Assembly (NCBI GenBank): GCA_964564785.1
Contig: CAZMCT010000120.1
Coordinates: forward strand, 1 to 12,117
Reading direction: 5' to 3'
Origin: CAZMCT01 sp964564785
Lineage (GTDB): Bacteria > Planctomycetota > Phycisphaerae > UBA1845 > Fen-1342
DNA: 12,117 nucleotides
Both the position numbers and the translations under genes were made by a program. This document shows positions 1 to 7,189 of the stretch, one piece after another. Numbering within the stretch: the first letter of the stretch is position 1; each line of letters opens with the position of its first letter. The notes under the pieces were generated by a model. That model was not told where the DNA came from. It saw only the letters and a program-made list of their open reading frames with translations, and made no database searches.

Positions 1-45
1 AGTATAACACAAAACCAACAAAATGCAATATATTTACTGCACTGG
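1..45. other. AT-rich segment at window edge, no gene
   Basis: This stretch has 14 G or C out of 45 bases (about 31 %), while the rest of the window is near 70 %. The break is sharp: the stop codon of the neighbouring broken beta-helix gene sits right at its edge (46-48). It holds no recognisable coding sequence, RNA gene or inverted repeat. It could be foreign DNA, the edge of an insertion, or a low-quality or chimeric contig end. The sequence alone cannot decide among these. Confidence 0.5.
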
Positions 46-1211
46 TTAGTAACTGCCGAAGTCGATGCAGGGGCTGTTGGCGGCCAGGTAGCACGATCCC
101 GCGAACGCGCCAGACGGGATGCTCTGGAACAGCGGGTCCGCGTTGATGTTCGACGTTCCTGGCCAACCCCCCTCGACGTCGCTGTAGGAAACTTCCACGG
201 GCACGGTGGACTGGACGATCTCCGGCCCGTCGTTGTCCCAGAAGATGCACTGCGTCACAATCGCGGTCGCGCCGCCGGTGCAGTGCAGGCCGCTGCTTTT
301 CGTCGCAGGGTCGGGAGTGCTGTTCTGATTAAGCGTGCAGTTCGTCAAGATTACGCGCACATTGCCATCGCAGCCGACGGCACCGCCCTCGTACGGTGCC
401 TCGGCATTGTTCGTCTGAAATAGACAATTGACCACGGTCGCGGTTGTCGGCGATTGCTGATCGCCTGCGAAAAAACCTGCCCGACGAGTCCTGCTGTGTA
501 GAGACCTTCCGAGTAGTTGGAGGCGAAGTAGCAGTGGGTGAAGAGGGGGCGTGCGTGCCTACAAAAAACGGCTCCGCCAGTATTCTGCGCGAAGTTGGCT
601 ACAAATCGGCAGTCCGAGAACGCCGGCGCGCAAGCTGCCTCTGCGAGCTCGGATTGGCAAAGCACAGCTCCGCCATTGCCCGCCGCCTGTCCAGAACCGT
701 AAGCGCCGTTCTGTTGGAACAGGCACCCACGTAATACGGGGCTCGCGCCAGCTCTGCACGTCAGACCTCCCCCAATACCCGCGGCACCGCCCGAGTTAGA
801 GTCGATTTCGCAATCGACGATCGACGGACTTGCCCCATTGCAGACGATCGCCCCGGTCGCAGCGTACGTGATCTTGAGGCCTTGAATCCGGGCTCGCGTG
901 TCCTCCCCGGAATGGAAGTTGAATCCGGTCGAACCCCCGCAGGCGATGGTGACGCGTCCGAGGCCCGGCGCCGGTCGCACTGTCAGCGCCTTTCCGCCGA
1001 AATCGAGGTTCACATTTCCCGGCCCAGAGAATGTGGTCGGTGGGCCCAATAGGATCGTGTCTCCGTCGGTTGCCGCGTGGATCGCTTGCTGGATCGTAGA
1101 ATAGTCCCCCGGCACGTAGATCTCATCGGCTAAGGCCGCCCCCCCCCCCGCCGAGACCAAGATTGCGCAAACCAGACCGACACTCCCGATTCTCCCGCTC
1201 TGCGACGACAT
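46..1211 (-). pseudogene. Secreted right-handed beta-helix (polymorphic-repeat) protein, frameshifted
   Basis: The start at 1211 is fixed by a strong Shine-Dalgarno (GGGAGGAG, 6 bases upstream) and a clear signal peptide with a likely cut after ALA, about residue 29. The mature part opens with EIYVPGDYSTIQQAI, the usual first turn of parallel beta-helix surface proteins. It continues with Cys-rich repeats of the pattern C-x-F-x-x-N followed by GGAV-x-C, seen in polymorphic outer-membrane-type repeats. The first frame runs to a stop at 351 (286 residues). Near the six-T run at 470-475 the repeats switch into another frame (AGFFAGDQQSPTTATVVNCLF) and continue to a stop at 46. One extra base on the coding strand around 470-482 would restore a single protein of about 388 residues. 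The end, SPCIDFGSY, is abrupt: related proteins usually go on past SPCID. GC content looks lower than in the neighbours. An adhesin or structural surface role is only inferred, and a sequencing indel rather than a true pseudogene is possible. Confidence 0.75.
1139..1149. repeat. 11-base C/G homopolymer in signal-peptide codons
   Basis: Eleven consecutive C on the plus strand read as G11 on the coding strand of the beta-helix gene. They encode the Ala-Gly-Gly-Gly-Ala stretch near the end of the signal peptide. At the present length the downstream frame is open into the mature beta-helix domain. Any change not divisible by three would abolish the product. Such tracts are known phase-variation switches in surface genes of other bacteria; whether it acts so here is inference. 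Confidence 0.8.
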
Positions 1212-1217
1212 GTCGTG

Positions 1218-1225
1218 CTCCTCCC
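1218..1225 (-). promoter_or_regulatory. Ribosome binding site of the beta-helix gene
   Basis: The coding strand reads GGGAGGAG followed by six bases (CACGAC) and then ATG at 1211. This strong site picks 1211 over the open frame that continues upstream to 1430 through the intergenic region and the end of the subtilisin gene. Confidence 0.75.
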
Positions 1226-1280
1226 GTTGTGCGACTTTCCCGCGCGCCCTGCGGACGTGCTCAGGGCCTCTCACAAGTGA

Positions 1281-1309
1281 ATCATGCACGGCGTAATCGA
1301 GGCGATCAA
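1281..1309 (-). promoter_or_regulatory. Possible sigma-70-type promoter for the beta-helix gene
   Basis: On the minus strand, TTGATC (1309-1304) and CATGAT (1286-1281) are separated by exactly 17 bases, each matching four of six consensus positions. They lie about 65-70 bases upstream of the beta-helix start. The site sits in the 124-base gap after the subtilisin stop, which also contains a short T run just past that stop and a 6-bp inverted repeat (GCCCTG 1246-1251, CAGGGC 1262-1267). Promoter consensus in planctomycetes is poorly defined, so this is tentative. Confidence 0.3.
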
Positions 1310-1335
1310 GGGGTAGGACCGAATAAAAAGGCGTT

Positions 1336-4300
1336 TCATGGTTTGACGAACGGTGGCGGCACCGCAGACTCTCCACCTGCCAGCACGGCCACGAACGGAT
1401 TGATGTCGCCGAAGTCGAACACGCCGTCACCGTTGATGTCGCGGTTCGCGAACGGGCAGTCCGGGTACGTCGCCGCGTACCACGTCGGGCTCACCATCGC
1501 GTTGATGAACACGTTGATGTCGCTGAAGTCCACCGCGAAATCGCAGTTCACATCGCCTGCGCCGCTCAAGACCCGCGCGCCCCACACCGCCACGTCGTCG
1601 AGGTTCCAGCCCGGGTACGTGTTCAGCCCGTCGGTCGGGCCCATCACCCACCGCAGGCGCACGTCTTCTCGCCCGTCCGCGACGGACGCGAGGTCCACCA
1701 CCTGCTCGGTCCACGACAGGTCGCCGATCGCGCCCGTGGTGTGGTTCCAGACCGTCACCCAGCCCGCCCCGGCGCTCGTCGCGTCGATCCGCGCGTGGTC
1801 GAACGTGCTGCTCTCCACGCCCAGCCAGCGCCAGAACCGCAGCTCGACGCCCACCAGGTCGGTGCAGTCCAGCGGTCCGGTCGTCACGCTCGTGGCCGGC
1901 AGGTTGTTCGAATAGTCGCCCTCCAGGTTGAACCCGACCACGCTCGCGCCCGTGTGGCCCGCCAGCGGGTCGCGGTTGTGCGTCCCCCCGCCCGCGGGCA
2001 CACCCCACGCCCACAACCCCTCCCCCGTCCACCCGGGATCCGCCTGCATATCGAACACGTACACCGGCTGCGGTCCGCCAACCGTCACGACCACTGTCGC
2101 CACCGCTGACGGCCCGCCCCCCGGCGGCACGCCCCCGTCGTTTGCCAGGAACGTGAATGTGTCTTCGCCCACCCAATACGGCTTCGGGCGATACTCCACC
2201 ACCCGCCCCCCGCCGGCCAGCGCGTGCGGAACGGCCGTGATCCGTCCGCTCGTGGGGTCGTGCAGGTACCCGCCGGCCGGCAGGCTCTCGATCGAAAACG
2301 TCAGCACCCCCGGCGGGTCGGGCAGGCCGTCGTCTTCGGCCGCGAGCTCGATCAGCACCGGCTCATTGGCCGGCGTGCCGGCCGCGAGATCCTCCACGAA
2401 GGGCGGATACTCGTAACAGCCCGGCAGCGCGGTCAGATCTGACTCGACGAAGTCCTCGGGCGGTCCCGTCCCGGCCGACAGCCCGACGAGCCCGTCCGCG
2501 GCCGCGACGTCCAGATAACTGAAGGCGATCCGCCCGTCGAAATAGAGCTCGATCTGGAACGTGTTCGTGGTAGTCGCGTTGTATTCCGGCACGGCCAGCC
2601 AGGTGACGGCCACGCGATCGGCCAGCAGCCGCCAGCTCACGGCCCCGAGCTGCGGGCTCAGGTCGTCGAACAGGGCCGCGACGCGCGGCAGCGCGAAATG
2701 CTGCGCGATCGTCTCGTTCCACGAGTTGTCGGCCGCGCCGAACGTGATGTAACCGTTCGAGCCGACGTAGATCGTCCCGTAGCTCACCCCGTAGAGCTGC
2801 ACCTGCGAGCCGCCCAGCGCGACCGCGACCGACTGGTCATCGCCCAGCGTGAGCGGAGTGCCGCCCGCGGGGTCCGTCGCTAGGCTGCTGCTCGGCACGC
2901 GGCAGCCGCGATAGCCGCTCACGCTCGCATCCGGCGTGAACACCAGCGTGCTGTACGCCAGGTCGTTGTCATTGACGAATTGCTCGGTGAAGTAGTCAGT
3001 CGCGGCCGGCGTCGTCAGCTCGTAGCATGCGCCGCCGGCATCGTCGACCGTCACATTGCCGGCCGCGTCGACCGCCTCCACGGCGAAGCGGTATGCCGTC
3101 TGCTCGATGAGGCCCGCGACGCGAACCGCGTGATTGGCCGCGTATGCGCTCGTACTCTGCGCCGTGCCCAAGTCGTCACACGCCGCGCCAAACCGGATTG
3201 TCGGCTGGGTCGGCTCATTGGTCTGGAACACGACCGTCGCCGCGTGGGCCGACACCTCGCTCACCTGCACGCCGGTGATGGTCGCCGCCGTGCAATCCAC
3301 CGCCGCCGTGTCAGTCACCACCGCCGGCTGACCGCTGCCGTCGTCCGCATCCTCGTACGTCAGCGTAATCGTGTCGCCCTCGGCAACGCGCAGAATCCCC
3401 GGCAGGTCGAACCCGTGCAGCGCCAGCGTGCCCGCCAGCGTAGCCGACTCGGGGCTGATTTCGGTGAGCGTCACAACCTCGCCCGCCGGCTCCGAGGTCG
3501 ATGTGACCATGACCTGCACCGTGTCCACGATCGTGTCGCTCGTGTTCAAGTCGCAGTCCACAACCCGCGCGGTGAGGTACGCCGCGCACGCGTACGCCGC
3601 CCGGTCCAGCTCGGCCACGCCTTCCGACGAGCACGCCAGCAGCGTCGGCGTCGCCGCGATCGACAGCGGCTGCGGGCCGGCCGGCACGTTGAAGCCCACG
3701 ACCTCGACCCGGTAGGCCCCGGGGGCCGGACCCGCGATCCACACCTGTTCGATATTGTTCACGTGGTCCGGCTGCGTCCGCACGGCCGGCGCGCCCGGGT
3801 TCGCCAGACCGCCGAGCGTCCACGGAAAGTGCTGCGTCCCGTCGGGGCCGAAGACCCGCAGGTCGAGGTCGTTCACCAGCGCCGGGCTCACGTTCGGCGT
3901 CCCCGGCACATCGTCCCAGGCCAGCGTGACCCGCAGCTCCGCATCCCCCGGCGCGACAACGACGACGAACTCAAACACCTCGCCCTGGCCGACGCTCGCC
4001 TCGCGCCAGTTCCCGCTCCGCAGCAGATCGACCGCGGCCGGCGCCCGCACCGACCCATACCCGCTCTGATAGTCCGGTCCTGCTGGTCCGACATCCACCG
4101 CCGTGTGTGCCAGCAGCACCTTGAGTGTCGAGCCGCGAAAATCCGCTGCTCCCGGCTGTGCAGCGCGCCAGTCCTGGAGCAGCAGCGCGCCCAGCCCCGT
4201 CACGGCCGGTGCGGCCATCGACGTCCCGCACAGCGTGGCGTATCCGCCGGTGCTCGCGCACGAGGTCACGCCGTAGTCCTCGCCCACCTGGCAGCCGGGC

Positions 4301-5733
4301 CCGACCACGTCCGGCTTGAGCCGGCCATCGTCGGCCGGCCCCCAGCTCGTGAAGCCCGTCACGGTGTCGTTGTTCGAGTTCACGGCTCCGACCGTAAGGT
4401 GGTTCTTCGCGCAGGCCGGTGGCGCCGTCGTGTGATAGTCGGTGCCGCAGCGCCCCGAGCCCCGCTCGTTCCCGGCCGACCACACCGACCGGAACGGCAC
4501 CGTGAACAGTGGGTTATCGCCATCGCCGCGCACGATCGTGTCGATCAGCACGTCGGTCACGCCGTAATCGCCCTCCCACTCGCACGGAAAACCGTTTGCG
4601 GCCGTGTTCGTGCCGATGGAGTTGTTCGCGATCGCGGCCGCGTACGTCGTGATGGCAGCGTGGTAATCGTCCTCGAGATCGCCGGGGTCGGTGTACAAGA
4701 ACCCCTGCTGCATGCCCCCCTCCTGCTGAAACCCGTATGACTGGATCGTCACGCCCGGCGCGACGCCCGCGTAGGTGCCGCCGCCGGCCGTGCCGGCCCC
4801 CCCGAGCGTGCCGCCGACGTGCGTCGAATGCTGGATCGTGATCGCGTTATCCCGCTTCGTCAGCCGGCCGCCGAAGTCCGGGTGCGCGGCCAGCGCCGTC
4901 CCCGAGTCGTACAACAGCACGCTGATCCCGCTCCCGTCCAGCCCGCAGGGCGGGGCGGCCACGGCCGCGATCTCCAGCCGCTCTCGCACATCGTTGTTCG
5001 TCGGCCCCATGCGCGGCAGCGGCGGTTCGATCCATTGCACCCCGTCCTCGTCGGCCAGTTCCGCCAGCTCCGTTTCGGGAAGCTCGATCACCAGCGCGCC
5101 AATCGAGCGCAGCATCGAGATGATTGTCGCGCCCTGCGCGCGGCAGAGCTCGATCCCGTCCGGCACGAGCGGTACGTCCGCATGCAGCACGACGTAGACC
5201 GCGAGCCACCGATTGGCCGGGGCGCCGCCTGCCTCCTGCATGTCCGTCGCCGGCGCCGGGGGCGCGGCGGAGGACTTCGCCACGGCCCAATCGGGCACCG
5301 CGCCCGTCGCCAGCGCCGGGTGTAGTTTCCAGGCCCGCTCGATCGGCAGCACGCAGCGCACCTCCACCCCGGTACGCAACAGCACGCCACTCGTTCCTTC
5401 CGCCCCGCCCCACGTCGCGAAATACGCGTTGTCACCCACCGGCCGCAGCAACCGCAGCCCGGCCGCAGCCAGCCGCGACCGCTCGGCAGCCATCAGCGGC
5501 CGCTCGAATTGCACCACGACGTGTCGCGCCCCGCCGCGGGCCGCCGCATCCAGCGCCGCGGTGACCACCGCCGTCGCCTGTCGCGCGGTTACGACCGACC
5601 CGACCCGCCAGGGGAGCACGCCGCGCGTTTCCGGCGGCTCGGCCGGCGCCCGGCCGGCAAGACCCAGCACGAATCCGCTCGCGAGCAGCCCGACCCACCC
5701 GCATTCCCCCGACCGCAGGAATCCCTTCCCCAT
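1336..5733 (-). CDS. Secreted KP-43-like subtilisin (S8) with C-terminal dockerin
   Basis: A predicted 1465-residue exported serine protease. A signal peptide (about 1-31, cut after APA) leads into a prodomain-like region of two repeats (about 65-245). The catalytic domain shows Asp276 (YDSG), His305 (STHVGG), oxyanion Asn422 (SAGNE) and Ser505 (GTSMAAP), so the triad is intact. The following beta-barrel (about 575-697, with LVNDLDLRV and FNVPAGPQ) matches the C-terminal domain of KP-43-type subtilases. After it come a fibronectin-III-like region (about 816-909), a nidogen-like module (about 912-1105, VGSNGYITFG), an Ig/cadherin-like module (about 1112-1218, DTFTFLANDG) and a jelly-roll-like module (about 1222-1387). 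Last is a dockerin-like pair of calcium loops starting at D1394 and D1432. The start at 5733 has GGAGG six bases upstream and begins the signal peptide. The frame stays open upstream to 6801, but that part is only the shadow of the RNase gene. It begins 17 bases after the RNase stop. Target substrates are unknown. Confidence 0.93.
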   Translation of the reverse strand: MGKGFLRSGECGWVGLLASGFVLGLAGRAPAEPPETRGVLPWRVGSVVTARQATAVVTAALDAAARGGARHVVVQFERPLMAAERSRLAAAGLRLLRPVGDNAYFATWGGAEGTSGVLLRTGVEVRCVLPIERAWKLHPALATGAVPDWAVAKSSAAPPAPATDMQEAGGAPANRWLAVYVVLHADVPLVPDGIELCRAQGATIISMLRSIGALVIELPETELAELADEDGVQWIEPPLPRMGPTNNDVRERLEIAAVAAPPCGLDGSGISVLLYDSGTALAAHPDFGGRLTKRDNAITIQHSTHVGGTLGGAGTAGGGTYAGVAPGVTIQSYGFQQEGGMQQGFLYTDPGDLEDDYHAAITTYAAAIANNSIGTNTAANGFPCEWEGDYGVTDVLIDTIVRGDGDNPLFTVPFRSVWSAGNERGSGRCGTDYHTTAPPACAKNHLTVGAVNSNNDTVTGFTSWGPADDGRLKPDVVGPGCQVGEDYGVTSCASTGGYATLCGTSMAAPAVTGLGALLLQDWRAAQPGAADFRGSTLKVLLAHTAVDVGPAGPDYQSGYGSVRAPAAVDLLRSGNWREASVGQGEVFEFVVVVAPGDAELRVTLAWDDVPGTPNVSPALVNDLDLRVFGPDGTQHFPWTLGGLANPGAPAVRTQPDHVNNIEQVWIAGPAPGAYRVEVVGFNVPAGPQPLSIAATPTLLACSSEGVAELDRAAYACAAYLTARVVDCDLNTSDTIVDTVQVMVTSTSEPAGEVVTLTEISPESATLAGTLALHGFDLPGILRVAEGDTITLTYEDADDGSGQPAVVTDTAAVDCTAATITGVQVSEVSAHAATVVFQTNEPTQPTIRFGAACDDLGTAQSTSAYAANHAVRVAGLIEQTAYRFAVEAVDAAGNVTVDDAGGACYELTTPAATDYFTEQFVNDNDLAYSTLVFTPDASVSGYRGCRVPSSSLATDPAGGTPLTLGDDQSVAVALGGSQVQLYGVSYGTIYVGSNGYITFGAADNSWNETIAQHFALPRVAALFDDLSPQLGAVSWRLLADRVAVTWLAVPEYNATTTNTFQIELYFDGRIAFSYLDVAAADGLVGLSAGTGPPEDFVESDLTALPGCYEYPPFVEDLAAGTPANEPVLIELAAEDDGLPDPPGVLTFSIESLPAGGYLHDPTSGRITAVPHALAGGGRVVEYRPKPYWVGEDTFTFLANDGGVPPGGGPSAVATVVVTVGGPQPVYVFDMQADPGWTGEGLWAWGVPAGGGTHNRDPLAGHTGASVVGFNLEGDYSNNLPATSVTTGPLDCTDLVGVELRFWRWLGVESSTFDHARIDATSAGAGWVTVWNHTTGAIGDLSWTEQVVDLASVADGREDVRLRWVMGPTDGLNTYPGWNLDDVAVWGARVLSGAGDVNCDFAVDFSDINVFINAMVSPTWYAATYPDCPFANRDINGDGVFDFGDINPFVAVLAGGESAVPPPFVKP

Positions 5734-5739
5734 CGGTCG

Positions 5740-5744
5740 CCTCC
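5740..5744 (-). promoter_or_regulatory. Ribosome binding site deciding the subtilisin start
   Basis: The coding strand shows GGAGG, six bases (CGACCG), then ATG at 5733. It lies in the 17-base gap after the RNase stop. It decides the start because the reading frame is open for more than 1000 bases further upstream without meaning. Confidence 0.8.
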
Positions 5745-5750
5745 GTCGAC

Positions 5751-6752
5751 TCAACTCCTGGCCTGCCCCTCCGGATCGGGTTTGAACACCCGCGTCTCGA
5801 GCGCCTTGACGTAGGACGTCCACTCGCTGGCGGGATCGGGGTCCGCCGCAATGGCTTCGCGCACCATCGCCTGTTTCGCGTCCAGATTGTCGAGGTAGTG
5901 CACCAGAATGGCCTCGGCCGTCGCGGGCAGCCGCGGACTGCCGAATTCGTACTTGCCGTGGTGGGCGAGCACGAGGTGTTTGAGACTGGTCTCCAGCAGC
6001 GCCGGGAACGGCTGGCCGGTCTCGCGCTCGACCTCGCGGCACTTCTCGTGAATCCACAGCACGCACTGGACGATATGTCCGATGAGCTGTCCCTCGCTCG
6101 TGTATTCGAAGTTCGTCTTCCAGGACAGCTCGCGCAGCTTGCCCGCGTCGTGCAGAAAGATCCCCGCCAGCACCAGGTCGCGGTTCACCTGCGGATATAA
6201 CGGGCACACGACCTGCGCCAGACGCAGCAGGTTCCGCGTGTGCTCGACCAGCCCGCCCAGGTACGCGTGGTGCATCTGCACCGCCGCCGGCGCCCGGCGG
6301 AAATCCGCCGCGAACGACTCGTCGTTGACGAATCGGCCCACCAGCAGCAGCAGCTCGCGCGAGCTGATCGTCCGCAGGATGCCCTTCACTTCCTCCCACA
6401 GCGCGTCGACATCCAACGCGCTGCACGGCAGGAACTCGGCCGGGTCGAACTCGTCCGGCGCGCACGCCCGCACCCCCTCGATGATCAACTGCCGGTTGCC
6501 CTTGTAGCTCTCGATCCGCCCGCGCACATGCAGCAGCCCACCCTCGGGGATCGATTCGTACAACGCCTGCGTCGCCTGCCACAGCCGACCGAGTATCTGC
6601 CCCGACCGGTCCGCGAGCACGCAGTGCACGTACAGACTCCCGTTGCTGGTCTGCCGCAACTCCTTCGACGCGACCCGGAAAACCTGGTCCTCGACCCGCT
6701 CGCCCGGCTGAAGCTCCGCAACTCCCTGACGCGACGGTGACACTTTGTTCAT
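5751..6752 (-). CDS. YhaM-type 3'-5' exoribonuclease (OB-fold plus HD domain)
   Basis: A 333-residue predicted cytoplasmic protein. Residues about 20-95 form an OB-fold nucleic-acid-binding domain (GSLYVHCVLADRSGQILGRLW, then LHVRGRIESYKG). Residues about 155-300 form an HD phosphohydrolase-like domain with the expected metal ligands: HH-x-Y-x-GG at 161-167, His171, HDAGK at 201-205, AHHG at 263-266 and YLDNLD at 286-291. This OB plus HD order and the HHAYLGGLVEH and EFGSPRLPATAEA segments match YhaM, a 3'-5' exoribonuclease of RNA decay known from Firmicutes; its length of about 314 residues is similar. The start ATG at 6752 overlaps the stop of the upstream gene (ATGA), with no good ribosome site of its own, so translation is probably coupled. 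I give no gene symbol because planctomycete members are not the experimentally studied ones. The enzymatic call is inferred from family membership. Confidence 0.9.
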   Translation of the reverse strand: MNKVSPSRQGVAELQPGERVEDQVFRVASKELRQTSNGSLYVHCVLADRSGQILGRLWQATQALYESIPEGGLLHVRGRIESYKGNRQLIIEGVRACAPDEFDPAEFLPCSALDVDALWEEVKGILRTISSRELLLLVGRFVNDESFAADFRRAPAAVQMHHAYLGGLVEHTRNLLRLAQVVCPLYPQVNRDLVLAGIFLHDAGKLRELSWKTNFEYTSEGQLIGHIVQCVLWIHEKCREVERETGQPFPALLETSLKHLVLAHHGKYEFGSPRLPATAEAILVHYLDNLDAKQAMVREAIAADPDPASEWTSYVKALETRVFKPDPEGQARS

Positions 6753-7168
6753 GACACACCGGCCTGCCGGTGACGCAGGTACGAGGTCCACTCGTAAGCA
6801 TCCGGCGTGATGAACACCGCCTCGTCCCCGAACAGGTCCTGCCGCAGAATCAGCCCCAGCGGCGTCGTGAAGTACGAGTGGATCGCGGCCGCCACCTCGC
6901 GCACGGCTTCGTCCCAACTCCGCCCCTGATCCTCCAGATTGCGCAACTGGTAAAAGATGCCGTCCGGGTGCCCCCCGTGTCGCGAAACCATCTCCGCGAT
7001 CAGAATCTGCTCGGCCGAGCGCCGCACGAGCGCCCAGTCCACGCGGGCGTTCGCGTGAAACACGACGCGATGCAGGTGCTCGATCTCACCGGCAACACGC
7101 CGCAGGTGATCGTGGGCGCCGATCGCCGCCGTCAGCGCTTCAACCTGTTCACGAGTCAGCCGTGCCAC
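6749..7168 (-). CDS. Conserved-looking hypothetical protein coupled to the YhaM-like RNase
   Basis: A 139-residue protein of no family I recognise, starting at GTG (7168) with purine-rich GGGAAG and GGGGAG stretches just upstream. It looks largely helical and soluble: there is no signal peptide and no membrane segment. It has no cysteine and several histidines (HDHLRR, EIEHLHRVVFH, SRHGGHPDG). Aromatic and Gly/Pro features cluster towards the end (AIHSYFTTPLGLILRQDLFG, ITPDAYEWTSYLRH). Codon use is high-GC like the neighbours, and it fills the space between two supported genes, with its stop overlapping the RNase start by four bases (ATGA). This argues that it is real and made together with the RNase. 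A partner or regulatory role in RNA decay is a guess from position only. Confidence 0.75.
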   Translation of the reverse strand: MARLTREQVEALTAAIGAHDHLRRVAGEIEHLHRVVFHANARVDWALVRRSAEQILIAEMVSRHGGHPDGIFYQLRNLEDQGRSWDEAVREVAAAIHSYFTTPLGLILRQDLFGDEAVFITPDAYEWTSYLRHRQAGVS

Positions 7169-7189
7169 GCGCTCCCCGCTTCCCTTCGG

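Noticed and set aside
1163..1915. 250-codon plus-strand open frame across the subtilisin end and beta-helix start
   Set aside because: It has a Ser/Thr/Pro/Arg-biased shadow composition, crosses two convincing minus-strand gene ends, and has no recognisable domain.
2980..4740. 586-codon plus-strand open frame
   Set aside because: It lies fully opposite the subtilisin catalytic and barrel domains, is Arg/His-rich with no domain, and is a typical antisense shadow at high GC.
5734..6801. N-terminal extension making the subtilisin frame 1821 codons long
   Set aside because: This part overlaps the well-supported YhaM-like gene in another frame and is Arg/Gly/Ala-rich nonsense. A signal peptide and GGAGG site mark the true start at 5733.
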